Shown: positions 32,896 to 43,529 of the stretch, piece by piece
Layout of the letters: each line of letters opens with the position of its first letter
Numbering within the stretch: position 1 is the stretch's first letter
Assembly (NCBI GenBank): GCA_021464415.1
Contig: CM038466.1
Coordinates: 19,903,017 to 19,967,016 of the forward strand
Direction of reading: 5' to 3'
Length of the DNA stretch: 64,000 bases
Origin: Lonicera japonica
Taxonomy: Eukaryota > Streptophyta > Magnoliopsida > Dipsacales > Caprifoliaceae
Program-made: the position numbers and the translations under genes
The notes under the pieces: model-generated
Database searches by the model: none
Told to the model about the DNA's origin: nothing
The model's input: the letters and a program-made list of their open reading frames with translations, nothing else

Positions 32896-34457
32896 TGTTG
32901 ACCTAAGGTCTTAATCTTATTTTGATAATAACAATAAATCAATCATGTGTAATTTAACATGTTTCTTGATATAAGTATACAGTTCATTTACTTGGAAAAT
33001 TCAAGAAAAACATGACAATGATCAATCTTTCACTATTCGATCATTGGATAAGACAAGGAAGATCAAATCTCTCAATGCAAATCATGAAGTACAAAGGATC
33101 AAAAGACTACATGAAAAGATTCAAGGAAAAAGCTTCAAATGAAGATCAATCCGAAAAAAACAAATCAAAGCATTCGAAAACTCGTTAATTCAGTAATTGA
33201 GTGAGTGCTTAAGATTTATGTAAAGTTACTTTATTGATCAAATCCTTATAGCTCAAACATATTCATGCATCTTTTAAAAGATTGATTCAAACAGGCTTGA
33301 AATTGAATTTATTTGAAAAACATCATTTTACAAAGTCCGAGTTCCAAAATAAATTCACATTAATTTTAAATGATCATATTTTAAGCTATAATAAAAATAG
33401 GTATCTTAAAAACATATCTTTAAAGTTCAAAAATCATTAGAATTTTATTTGGAACTAAATTGTTAAATTGCAAAAATATTTTTATTTTACATTTAAAATT
33501 CGCTCAATTTTTGCCCAGTTTTGATCTAACGGTAAGATGGAGGCCTTTCCGAACTTCGATCATTTTGAAATTTCTATAGTAGTTAGACAACGTCTCTTGA
33601 AACTTTTGACTAAAATTTGAGCATGATCCAACGGTCTAATTAGGAGAAATTATCAAAACAAATTTTGAATTTTTTGTCAAAACTAGCTGTTGAAAAGTTT
33701 GAAAATGTATAACTTTGACCCAAAACCTTTCTTAATCATCCCCAACGTCCATATGATTTTGCAAGCTATATATATGATATCTTAGACATGTTTTAACACA
33801 CTTGAATCATTCTACAAACTTACTTTACATATATACAAAGTTATTCAAGTATTAAATTCATTTTATTGATCATATTCTTCATTTTTGAGCTATATACTTT
33901 TGATCAATCTTGATAACTCTAGTGTGAGCTTCATTTGTAATCTTCAAATACACTTGAGAGTTATTGTATTGGTGTGTATCACCACAAACAATTTATTCTT
34001 CATTTCAAAAGATGGTTTGTCTCTTTGTAGAGCAAGAGAGTATATCTTGAGAGAAGTGTAGTGTGTATAACTACATTGTGAGTGTTGTGTGCATAACAAC
34101 ATTTGTATTGAGGTTTGATCTTCACCCGAAAAAGATTGAATAGTGGAAATTCTCGGGGAACTAACCGAGTGCAGACGTATGGTTGAAGAACCCGAACCAT
34201 GAGGACAAAAAGTCTTGAGCTTCAAATTGGTTCAATCTCTCTAACTCAAGCTCTCTTTTTATTGCTATATTATTGCTTATATTTTGAGATTGCCTATTTT
34301 CTTATCTTGGGATTCATTACTTGAAATTGATTATTTCTTTGATATTATTGCTTAGCTAAGTTGTTTTACTTAAATATTTTAAAAACATTTTAATTCCGCA
34401 TTAAATTTTTAAAACCCTATTTACCCCCCCCCCTCTAGGGTTATTTTCCGACCAACA
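32896..34457 (+). mobile_element. Solo LTR, Sirevirus type
   Basis: The 1562-bp sequence begins TGTTGACCTAAGGTCTTAAT and ends TTTTCCGACCAACA, with a C-run CCCCCCCCCTCTAGGG just before the end, which from memory is a Sirevirus hallmark. It is flanked by perfect 5-bp duplications AATAA (32891-32895 and 34458-34462). No primer site or coding region adjoins it. The open frames inside (33944-34225 and others) are not genes. Confidence 0.78.
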
Positions 34458-34462
34458 AATAA

Positions 34463-34760
34463 TTATCACGAATTTAGGGTTTGTGCCGTAAAAAGAGGCG
34501 AATGAATTCTTGATGATACTGCAACCCATACTCGGTACAAGATAGCACGGCAAAAGGAATATGATAGAAGATCGCGAGGTTCCATCGAGCCCATGTTCTC
34601 GATTCGTTTACACCAATTACTATTCGTGCCGAGACAAGATTAAACCAGAGAGATCTCAAAGGTAAAATCCGATTTTGCACTAGGGTTTTATGTAAAATTT
34701 TTGTTCGGTCTATACGCAATAATTAATAAAAAACCAAGGCTCCGATACCAGTTACACAAA
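34463..34760 (-). other. Copia-like leader with primer site
   Basis: On the minus strand, TGGTATCGGAGCC (34738-34750) resembles an initiator-tRNA primer site, which suggests that a Copia leader runs to lower coordinates and is interrupted by the solo LTR. The 81-codon open frame at 34474-34719 (minus) has no recognisable protein. The matching LTR beyond 34752 was not delimited. Confidence 0.35.
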
Positions 34761-35207
34761 TTGCAAAAAATGATCAAACCTTTTAATTTATATGATGCTG
34801 AATATAGAGAGTTTTTACATATATGTGAGAAGAGTAAAAATTATACAACTTGATGCTATCTACATACATTTCATTCTCCTTTTATAATGGAGAGACATCA
34901 ACTACCGACACAAAAAACAATAATGAAAGACAAGATCCACCAACATTACTATACAAAAAGTGATTCAATAGTAACTACTATTCACATATAAGTTTTTGAC
35001 TAAATAATAAAGATAAATACATAAAGTAATTCTATAATAACTTTTTAAATTTTGTCCAAACAACTGGTTATTGTCTTCTACAAATTTTGTGATATCCTCT
35101 ACCTCCTTCAAGAACCTATACACTTGTATTTGTCGGATAAGTTGTGCAGTTGGTTGGTAGGTGCTAAATTATTTGACGTCATGGATAATAGTTTTTTTTT
35201 CTTTCTA

Positions 35208-35608
35208 ACCTTCCATTTGGTTAATGAGATTAGCTTCTCTAATGGAGTTCAATGAGGGGTTGTCATTAGGACTTGGAATTGGATAGAGAATGTAGTTTTG
35301 GATATGATTTTCTACTTTTTTAGCTTCCAGCAGTAAATTATATGGTATATCTAAATTTTTTATTATTTTTTAGATTTTTCAAAAATGTTTTTGCCTCAAC
35401 TATTTGTTAATGGGAGACTTAATATGTAGAATTAAGACCAGTAACAAAAAAATTCGTCCTCCATCAGTTGCCATAGTTTTGTAATAATAAAAAAAATGAT
35501 GAATTTTCTCATACAACTGTTTGGTTGTTACAGAAACTTAGACTAATCCTTTTTGAAAATAAGTTCAAACATTAAGTTTGTTGATATGTGTTCTGGTATA
35601 CATATCAT
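35208..35608 (-). repeat. Left arm of an inverted duplication
   Basis: The reverse complement matches 36308-36705 over about 400 bp with scattered substitutions. Shared blocks include GTTGTATGAGAAAATT, ATTACAAAAC, ATTCTACATAT, AAGTCTCCCAT and AATCATATCCAAAAC. The arms are separated by a 699-bp spacer. Confidence 0.8.
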
Positions 35609-35896
35609 TTTTGAACATTGATATTTGGATTGCTCTGTGGCTCGGAGCTCCCATATAAAACTTGTAACGTGAAAAGATAAATTTATATTAGATTTATGTT
35701 TATATACCACATAATAGATTATAGCTTTGATCATCATGGGTAACTGAGTATTATTACAAGAAAGGCTACTGGGGAACATGATGAGGTTTACAAGTCTCTT
35801 GTCAATAGTTTCAATATTCCAAAGATCATCTTCTGTGTAAATATGGATTTTTGGAATTACTTTATTAACATTTAAATTTTGATTATATTGATTCAA
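35543..35896 (-). pseudogene. Unrecognised coding fragment, left copy
   Basis: A 117-residue frame includes KIHIYTEDDLWNIETIDKRL and runs into the left arm of the inverted duplication, where it ends IPEHISTNLMFELIFKKD. Past the stop the same reading continues (VSVTTKQLYEKIHHF), as in the right copy. It has no signal peptide or recognised domain. It may derive from a mobile element or a viral relic. I do not recognise the family. Confidence 0.4.
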
Positions 35897-36307
35897 AAGA
35901 CTTTTATCTTCAAATTTTTAAAGAATCTATATTTGAAAAAGTGGTCTAGGAAGAAATAGTATTGCCTTCTCATAAAGAAATATTTTTCTAATAGTGTAAA
36001 AAATGCTGTTTGAAAATTCATTTTTCAATAATTCTGCAAAAGAAAGAAAAGTATTTAATTGATCAATTGAATTATAGGAAAGTTGAATTTCATAATTCAT
36101 TTGTTTTAAAATTTTGAAATTAAGAATTTTAAAATTTTCAAGAAACTTGTTCGTTCTTGAAGGATTCTTATTTGTTCAAAAATTCTTTTCACAAAGATTA
36201 CTTATATTTACGCGAAATTCATTTTTATTCGTGAAAATTTGAACTTTCATAAGTTATTCAAAGGTTCATAAATTTTCAAGGGGGTTCATGGAAATTTTTT
36301 ATTTGCA

Positions 36308-36705
36308 GAATGATTACTCATATACCAAAACACCCATCAACAAACTTAATGTTGGAACTTATTTTCAGGAAAGGACTAGTCCAAGTTTCCGTAACAGCCA
36401 AACAATTGTATGAGAAAATTAATCATTTTCCTAATTATTACAAAACCATGGTAATGAACGGAAGACGACTTTTCGTTACTGATTTTAATTCTACATATCA
36501 AGTCTCCCATCGACAAATGGTTGAGCAAAAACATTTTTGGAAAACCTAAAAATAAAACACATTTAAATGTTCCATTGATTTACTGATGAAGGTTGAAGAA
36601 TTAGAGAATCATATCCAAAACCACACTCTTGATCCAATTCCAAATCCTAATGATAGCCCCTCATTGGATTCCATATTGGGGAAGTTAATCTTATCATCCA
36701 TTGTG
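36308..36705 (+). pseudogene. Unrecognised coding fragment, right arm copy
   Basis: A 79-residue frame (36310-36549) contains IPKHPSTNLMLELIFRKG, then GLVQVSVTAKQLYEKINHF and FNSTYQVSHRQMVEQ. After a stop it continues with an acidic, possibly coiled-coil piece (KVEELENHIQNHTLDPIPN). It is better preserved than the left copy, which has more stops. TTTATTTGCAG just before 36310 could be a splice acceptor. The function is unknown. Confidence 0.4.
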
Positions 36706-36719
36706 CAACTGATTATTTA

Positions 36720-37618
36720 TTTAAATCATTTCTTCTAATGTAATAAGGATTAAGTTCTTCCTATTCATTTTTAGTCTCACTAGTTGAAGTTTCCGTTGTT
36801 TTAACAAAATCTTCTTTATTTGTTGCAGGTTTTGCATAACAATGATAATATATAGAGCGTATTCAATAATAATGGGTGGTGGACAATAAGAACGACTGTG
36901 AAGAGAAGTTGATGATGTAAAAATGGACACCGCTCGAAAAATTAAATTGGTAAAATTATTATAAGGTTTTGTTTAATATTAATATGAAAAATGATAGAAA
37001 AAATAATTGATTGTGTGAATTATATGCAAAACAACAATATACACTACTGTTAGAAATATTCTAAGCAACTATCCATTCAACTCTTTGAAAAACACCATTC
37101 GCATCTAACGCTCTTTAATATTCATCTCAATCTTTAAAAATATATTTTTTATATTATTTGGCTATAAACTTTTATTCTTTATACATTTTAATAATTATCC
37201 TTTAAATAATAAATATTTATGTTGTTTCATGCATCTTCTATAATGTATACATAAACTGTGATATGATTAGAATAAAAGGCCATATATATATATATATCAA
37301 AATTATCAGATTAATTATAATAAACCCCAATGTCTCTTTTATGATCAAAAAGAAAAGAACACCCTAATCTCTTTATCATATCTTCAAGGTATCTTTGACT
37401 ACCGCGATAGCAAATTCCGATGTGTACATATATATATAATTAAAGGAAAATGGGCAGCATGATAATTAATTAACGGTAGAAAAATCAAAAATAGCTTACG
37501 TGTCTGAAAGTGAAAGCGAGAATTGCCGAGCAATCAATTGCAAGCATGACTTAAATCCACCAGCTAATAATTGTATTAATTTATGTAGTTCATTTATACA
37601 TGACAAATTTTATATTTC
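36720..37618. other. AT-rich intergenic DNA
   Basis: Nothing recognisable beyond short AT microsatellites (about 37283 and 37427). Confidence 0.4.
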
Positions 37619-38437
37619 GAGTGCGTCTAATTGCAAGCGTGAAATTTGCATAGAAAGAAAATAAGTTACCGGCAATTAAATTGTCTAGAATTGAGTTGCA
37701 TGAAAAATGTAGTGTAGTGTGTTTGATTGCCTTAATTTTTTACCCGAAAAATATTAGTTGTATTATGGCATTTTTAGGCTCCATTTGATTGCAAAGATGG
37801 AAAAGGAAAATAAATTTAGTTAGTTTGTGTGAAAAGATATAAAATGAGATGAGAGACGTTACTCATTTTATGAATATATATCCTCCATCTTTCAATATTT
37901 TTGGTAAAAAAATTTTATTCACTACCAAGCAAATAAAATTTCTTCATGAAAAAACTTAAAAATCAAGAGGATATCACCTCTATCACTCAACTTATTTTCC
38001 ATCTTTTCATCAAAACTAACTCAATTTATTTTTATTTTCCATCTTTGTAATCAAATGGAGCCTTAATGTAGAAAAAATTATTGGTATTTTTTTTTACATA
38101 ATTATATAGTCACGATAGATCTTATTTAATTAATCTTGATTAGTATATTTTAAATATTAAAATTTTATATTATTTTGAATTTTATATTTTAAGTTATGGC
38201 ATTTTTAATGTAAAAAATAGTAAAAACCTTGTCTCGTAAATCGTGCCCAAGCATGAAAAACAAAAAACCACCTCCCCCCCCAAAAGAAAACATTTTCCTC
38301 AATTACCTTGAAAATATACATGTGTGAGTCAAAAGTGGGAATTGAATTGCCTAAGAAAAGTCAATCAAATACCTTAAGTTGTTAAATCAAATGAAAAATA
38401 CTCATTTTTCATGAAAAATGTTGCCAATCAAACACCC
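37619..38437. mobile_element. Tourist-like MITE, copy A1, interrupted
   Basis: It aligns end to end with copy A2 (39265-39795): ends GAGTGCGTCTAATTGCAAGC and CCAATCAAACACCC, with shared internal blocks such as TGTGTTTGATTGCCTTAATT. Removing the nested 286-bp element and its 3-bp duplication leaves 530 bp, against 531 bp for A2. The right flank is TAA, and the left flank has drifted to TTC. Confidence 0.8.
37777..38062. mobile_element. Tourist-like MITE C nested in A1
   Basis: 286 bp, with 28-bp inverted ends that differ at one position: GGCTCCATTTGATTGCAAAG followed by ATGGAAAA, against GGCTCCATTTGATTACAAAG followed by ATGGAAAA. It is flanked by the 3-bp duplication TTA (37774-37776 and 38063-38065). 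The uninterrupted A2 copy has TTTTTAATGTAG at this point, which proves the empty site. The TTA/TAA target is typical of PIF/Harbinger elements. Confidence 0.93.
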
Positions 38438-39203
38438 TAACCAATTATTTTATATTCATTTTAAGTAAACAATTTATCTTTCTATAAGATATCCCAAGTT
38501 AAAAGTTATGAACTTGCTTTTCATGACATATACGAAGTCCGCCCGTCCCATTTTGTTCGTGAGATTTGAAATTTTTAATTTTAGTTCTGTTCAATCTAAT
38601 TAAATATCTACACTAATTTACACTTACAAAAAAAAAATAGTATCCATCCACGCTTTGATGCATAATAATCATTAATCAAACACCATATATATTTTACAAT
38701 AGCAAACAAATATATATTCGTGAGTTGAATTGCTACTTTCGTTATTTCTTTCCGTCAAATAAAATATATATTTTCTTTTATTTTTGTTTTTGTTAATGTC
38801 GGATTATTTTCCAATCCTGACTCAGCTTTTTTGCATTTACAAATGAAAAAGCTATGTCTTTTTCATTTAATTTACTATAATGCTTTCTAAAAAGAAATAT
38901 GTTGTGAATATAATATGTAATTACTTCAATTAATTTACTATTATAAGCAGATTAATTTATTTGCCACCCTAGTAAAAAAATTCATTCACATTAAAAAATT
39001 AGCGCATGTATTATCTTAAGGTGCAATGTCCGATTCTTTTGTTGAATTTGCTTTTTGCATATTTGTCAAAATCTTCCTGTGTCTTAATTAAATAATGACA
39101 CTAAATATTGATTTTTTTTATTATGTTCGTACCGTCATTTATTTAAAAAAGATTTATGTGATACGTTTCAACCAAACCATGATTTTTTGTCTTTTGTCTC
39201 TTA
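38438..39203. other. Intergenic DNA between MITE groups
   Basis: AT-rich DNA. CCGCCCGTCCCATTTTGTTCG near 38540 looks like one Stowaway terminus, but no partner end was found. Confidence 0.35.
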
Positions 39204-39264
39204 TATTATTCCCACTGTTCTAAATTGTTGGTCCCTTTTGAAATCTAACTTATTAAGGATCTAA

Positions 39265-39795
39265 GGGTGCGTTTGATTGCAAGCATGGAATTTACATGGA
39301 AAGAAAATAAGTTCCAGGTAATTGAATTACCTAGAATTGAGTTGCATGGAAAATGTAATTAAATGTGTTTGATTGCCTTAATTTTCTACCCGGAAAATAT
39401 TGGTTGTATTGTGGCATTTTTAATGTAGAAAAAATTATGGGTATTTTTTTTTACATAATTTTTTAGTCATGATGGATCTTGTTTAATTGATCTTGATGAG
39501 TAGATTTTAAATATAAAATTTTTATTAAATTTTGAATTTTGTAGTTTAAGTTATAGCATTTTTAGTGTAGAAAATGAGTAAAATGTTGTCTCGAAAACCG
39601 TGCAATTGCCTGGAAAATAAAAACTAGCCCCCCCCAAAGAAAATATTTTCCTTGTTTACAAGGAAAATGTAAGTGTGTGAGCCAAAAGTGGCAATTGAAT
39701 TGCCTGGAAAAAAAAGCCAATCAAACACCTTAAGTTGTCAAATCAAGTGGAAAATGGGTATTTTCCATGGAAAATACTCCCAATCAAACACACCC
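39265..39795. mobile_element. Tourist-like MITE, copy A2
   Basis: 531 bp. Inverted ends GGGTGCGTTTGATTG and GGGTGTGTTTGATTG, flanked by TAA (39262-39264 and 39796-39798). The uninterrupted relative of A1. No coding capacity. Confidence 0.88.
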
Positions 39796-39798
39796 TAA

Positions 39799-40474
39799 GA
39801 CCATCTTTAGTGGGTAAGGTAAATTGGTAAGTTAAAATGGTATATTTACACTATTTAAAAACAGAGAGGCGCAGCGGAGGAAGTGGAAATTTACCTCCCA
39901 CGATGTATGAAATGCCGGGCGACGACAAGAAGCCATCGCACGACACACGATCAATCGTCTTAGCTATCTCCATAGCCACGACACATGATGTGTCGTGGCA
40001 GGCAATGTTTTTTTTTTTTTTTTGTCGCCTTCTTCTTCCATTTCCAAGAACACTTAAAGTGGCTTTGTCTCCATTCTATTATTGCATGCATGATGTATCT
40101 CACTTGCAGTAAAGAAAGCTCAATTGCAGTAGAGAGCTCAATTGCATGATGTGTTCAACGACACATCATGAATCGTCCGAAAACAAATTCCAGCAGCCAC
40201 GATATATCATATATCGTCCCATGGATATTCAATGATGTGTCGCACGACACATCATTGATCGGCCCAAGATGGTTTAATTCAAACGACACACGATTTGTCG
40301 TGAGAGGCTTGAAACCTGCCCCGACGCATGATCTATCGTCCGAGCTAAAATTTTGTCGGGAGCTATCTTTGGCTTTGCTTTACACTTTTAGTTCCATTTT
40401 TACCATTTTACCTTACCCAATAAACCAATGAAAAAGCTAAATTTGGTTATTTAGCCTTTGCAATGGAGATGGTC
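39799..40474. mobile_element. Harbinger-like non-autonomous element B with palindrome array
   Basis: 676 bp. The ends GACCATCTTTAGTGG and (reverse complement of the right) GACCATCTCCATTGC are inverted. It is flanked by TAA (39796-39798, shared with A2) and TAA (40475-40477). GGTAAGGTAAA near the left and its inverted counterpart TTTTACCTTACC near the right extend the symmetry. Its centre carries repeated CGACACATGATGTGTCG-type palindromes. The two open frames inside (39837-40112 and 40168-40431) look non-coding. Confidence 0.82.
39937..40341. repeat. Array of imperfect and perfect palindromes
   Basis: At least six related palindromes. 39976-39998 has perfect arms CCACGACACAT around one base. 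40231-40256 has perfect 12-bp arms AATGATGTGTCG around CA. Weaker ones lie at 39937-39960, 40146-40169, 40198-40218, 40283-40301 and about 40321-40341. The core is CGACACATGAT with its complement. The arms could fold as hairpins in DNA or RNA, or form repeated binding sites for a protein dimer; neither is shown. Confidence 0.85.
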
Positions 40475-40674
40475 TAACATCACCATTGCACTTTTTGCTT
40501 CATTTACATTGACTTTTCTTTTTTTCCATTTTCTTTATTCAAAACTTTTACTTGAAAAGTGAAAGAACAAAAGGGCAAAATAGGTATGTAGTTATCTTTT
40601 ATGAAAAGTTGATATTTATTTTAAGACATCCAACAAAAAAGGAGGACAAACAATTTAGGATGGAGGAAGTAGTA

Positions 40675-42076
40675 TTTGACGTGCGTACGCAAAATAAAAG
40701 CTTACACACAAGTCGGGATTCAGTCTCTAGTAAAATAGTAATAACAAAATAAAACGTAATTAACTGTATATACGTATACTTTTTTGTTTAAATTAAATAT
40801 ATCTGATTTTTTTATTTTTATTTTTTGTTTAGAAAAGGTTGTAAATGCACGTCCTGTGATTCGATGTTTAAATATATCAGCTTTGTTTCGTAGATGATTC
40901 ACGTGGCAAAGTAGGTACGCTTGCTTGCTCTCCTCCTCCTCCTCCTCTCTCTTTTAAAAGCATTGATATTAGTGAAACTTGCATTAAAATAAATAAATAA
41001 AAAATACAATAACGAAACTACCTTGGGTGAGTAGATTAATCATATTTTGTAGGAAATATGTATAATATACTTACATTCAAGAAGGCATCTCACAATTGAC
41101 TGCATTGAAGAAATACGTGAACGGTGCCACACCTTAGTGAAAGGCGCTTGGAGGCCTCGCACATTTCACAAGTGGATTTGGCTTCCTAACGTTTCTTGTG
41201 CGTTTTGGGACTATAAATCTTTTGACACAAAAAGTATCACGCTTTTATTTTAAGTGTATGAAGGTTAATCAATTTTATATTAGGCATGAGGTGACAAACC
41301 GTTATTTACACCTTAAAATAAAATATATTTACTCTACTTATTATAATATAAATTTTACTAGAGCAGATGTTTTTAAAATAGGGAGATTAATCACTTTACC
41401 CATTTAGCAGTCGAAGTTGAAAAAAAAAAAAAAGATATACAATTTTACTCATACTCGTTAACATGATTAAAAGGTCGTTGAAATCAGGCAAGGTACTTTT
41501 TCCAATACGCTTCATTTATGTCAAGTATCATGATTTATGATAGACTAATATTCAGTCAGTCAATGTATTCAAATTTGATAAGCATGGCAATTAGCGATAA
41601 GGGAAACACCCAATTTAATATAGCTGAACGGCTCCAATTGAGAGGGACAAATGACCACCGTTGATTTATTTAATTTTTTCTTTAAAAGAAAAACAAAACA
41701 AAAAAAGCATTAAATCAAAGGAAAATAAGGGTGAGAGGCCAATCTGAAAATAAAAAAATCCTAAATTAACAAAACAAACAGTGAAATAGGTAGGCATATT
41801 GGCCTTTTACATGACAAATCTGAAAAGACATATTCACTTTTCACTAGATGAACCTGAAAACAAATTAATTATTGAAAACAAGAGACCAAATCTCATCCAA
41901 AATAAAACTAATATACTTAAGTCGGTAAATTAACCACTTTTAAAGAGTTGCTCTCAATAATTAACCTCTAAAACCCACGCTTCACCACTAGAGAGATTGC
42001 GTAAAAATAACCTTTGCCTCAGCCACTTAATCAACACAGTTCAGCGGCCTCAAAGACCACCAATGTTTTACAATGA
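40675..42076. other. Intergenic DNA
   Basis: No gene. A CTCCTCCTCCTCCTCTCTC tract lies at about 40929-40950. The 69-codon frame at 41198-41407 has no family resemblance. Confidence 0.4.
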
Positions 42077-42346
42077 GTGGGGCTATTGACACACCTTAAA
42101 ATTTTTTGTAACACTTCTTACATTGATTTTGTGCAACGGGGCCGAAAATGTAATAATTTAGTCGGTGTAATAGGACTGAACTATTATTTGGAAAAAAAAA
42201 TACATTGATTTGACCCTATTGTATTAAGTAATGTACACATATTTGGCCTTATTGCACTTAGTCTATACGTATATACTCGGCTCTATTGTACTAAGTCAAT
42301 TTAAAAATGTTATAGAGAAATTTGGGGTGTGTCAATAACACCCCCC
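42077..42346. mobile_element. MITE with long inverted ends
   Basis: Inverted ends of about 45 bp: left GGGGCTATTGACACACC, right (reversed) GGGTGTTATTGACACACCCC, continuing through TGTAACAC/TATAACAT to ATTGA. The target duplication has decayed, so the superfamily (MULE or hAT) is open. Confidence 0.65.
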
Positions 42347-42928
42347 TTTAGAATTGATTTGTTCGGTAACTACATTGTAATTGCTAGTCAACAACGACGC
42401 TTACAAAAGTTGACCGAGTCAAAAGGACTAGACAAATGATTTTTAATACGAACAATTCTCTACTCGCTAAAAGCATTTTCAATCAATGGGCTAAAAAATT
42501 GATTAAGCTTTGTTTAATAATATGATAAAAAAAATAATGTATTTTTGTGAGAAAATAAAAAAAAAAGTTGAGAAATGTGGTGAGATTCAATCTTTCTTTT
42601 TTATTTCTTCCGTGGATTTTTTTTGTGCTAGTGAAGAAATCTTTTCACAAAATAGAAAAGGAAGATTAATAAATATAAGATAGAGTATATCACCACATTC
42701 TTTAACACATTTTTTATTTTTTATTTAAATTAGTTATTTTTTTATTATTTTTTATATTACTATCGAACGAAATCATAATATCAAATGATTAGCTAATTCA
42801 TGAAAAGTCCCTCCAATATATATGTTAATGGCTTTGTTAGCTTAAAACAGTGATGTAAAATGTTAAAATTAAAGTCACATTTAACTTGCATTTTAACTAG
42901 CCATCATGACCTTGCTAAGCAAACACTT

Positions 42929-43032
42929 GGCATTAAATGTCGGCCCCATGACTAACGCATTGGCATGTGTATATTTTTTTTGGCCATGCCCATTAGCATT
43001 AAATGTCGACCCCATGACAAACGCCTTGGCAT
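42929..43032. repeat. Duplicated 38-bp block
   Basis: GCATTAAATGTCGGCCCCAT followed by GACTAACGC (42930 on) recurs as GCATTAAATGTCGACCCCAT with GACAAACGC (42996 on), 66 bp apart. It adjoins the 3' side of the minus-strand SINE and may be part of its variable tail region. Confidence 0.75.
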
Positions 43033-43039
43033 CAAATTA

Positions 43040-43166
43040 CGGCCCGTTCTCTATGAGTGATGGCTAGCCCAGCCCCAAGTTATTGGTGCTACAAGGATTC
43101 GAATCTAAGACCGGTTGCTCAGAGCCTTTAGCCTTAGGCCGAAGCCACTAGACCAACCCCAATGGG
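43040..43166 (-). mobile_element. tRNA-derived SINE head
   Basis: On the minus strand, GGGGTTGGTCTAGTGGCTTC (A-box, 43141-43160) is followed by GATTCGAATCC (B-box, about 43095-43105), the spacing and order of an internal pol III promoter. GGGGCTGGGCTAGCC lies further down. Full length and target duplication were not resolved; the tail may run into the 42929-43032 repeats. Confidence 0.7.
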
Positions 43167-43211
43167 TTAAAGTGTATGTTAAGTAAATGGGTAAAAATAC
43201 ATTGACATAAC

Positions 43212-43463
43212 TGTTAGACCAAGGTTTGATGTGGATAAGGCTACTGGGGTTTTTGAATTTGAATGATAGTTCTTTATCCTCTGGTTCATTTGAATGAGGA
43301 GTTTTGTATTGTATAGAACTATATCTCGTAATAGCTGAAATCCTGATTTGCAGGAACAGCTTTCTGTTTTTCAAACTTGTACTTATCAATACAATCAATA
43401 TAAATACACAGCTGCAACCATATTGGTTGATGCAAGCTTTTCATGCTATTTCAAAATCTTACA
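43212..43463 (+). repeat. 5' LTR of the young Copia element
   Basis: Begins TGTTAGACCAAGG and ends AAAATCTTACA. It differs from the 3' LTR at five sites, for example GGTTTGA against GGTCTGA and ACTATATCT against ACTCTATCT. TATAAATACA near its end (about 43397) is a possible TATA box. Confidence 0.95.
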
Positions 43464-43475
43464 TGGTATCAGAGG
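43464..43475 (+). promoter_or_regulatory. Primer binding site
   Basis: TGGTATCAGAGG directly follows the LTR and matches the initiator methionine tRNA site of Copia elements (TGGTATCAGAGC) except at the last base. Confidence 0.9.
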
Positions 43476-43529
43476 CTCTAGTCTAACGACGCCTTAATTT
43501 TTATTTATTTTTCGTTCTCTTCTGTTCTC

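Larger units (their letters stand above)
39206..40672. mobile_element. Stowaway MITE split by two other elements
   Basis: The left end, after TA at 39204-39205, reads TTATTCCCACTGTTCTAAATTG. The right end, reverse-complemented from 40672, reads CTACTTCCTCCATCCTAAATTG. TA follows at 40673-40674. Subtracting the inserted block (39262-40477) leaves roughly 250 bp, the usual Stowaway size. These ends and the TA target are typical of Tc1/mariner Stowaway elements. Confidence 0.72.

Noticed and set aside
33944..34225. 93-codon minus-strand open frame
   Set aside because: It lies inside the Sirevirus-type solo LTR and has no protein resemblance.
39837..40431. Two + strand open frames (91 and 87 codons)
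   Set aside because: They cross the palindromes of element B; the peptide repeats (HDTRS, HDVSH) merely reflect the DNA palindromes.
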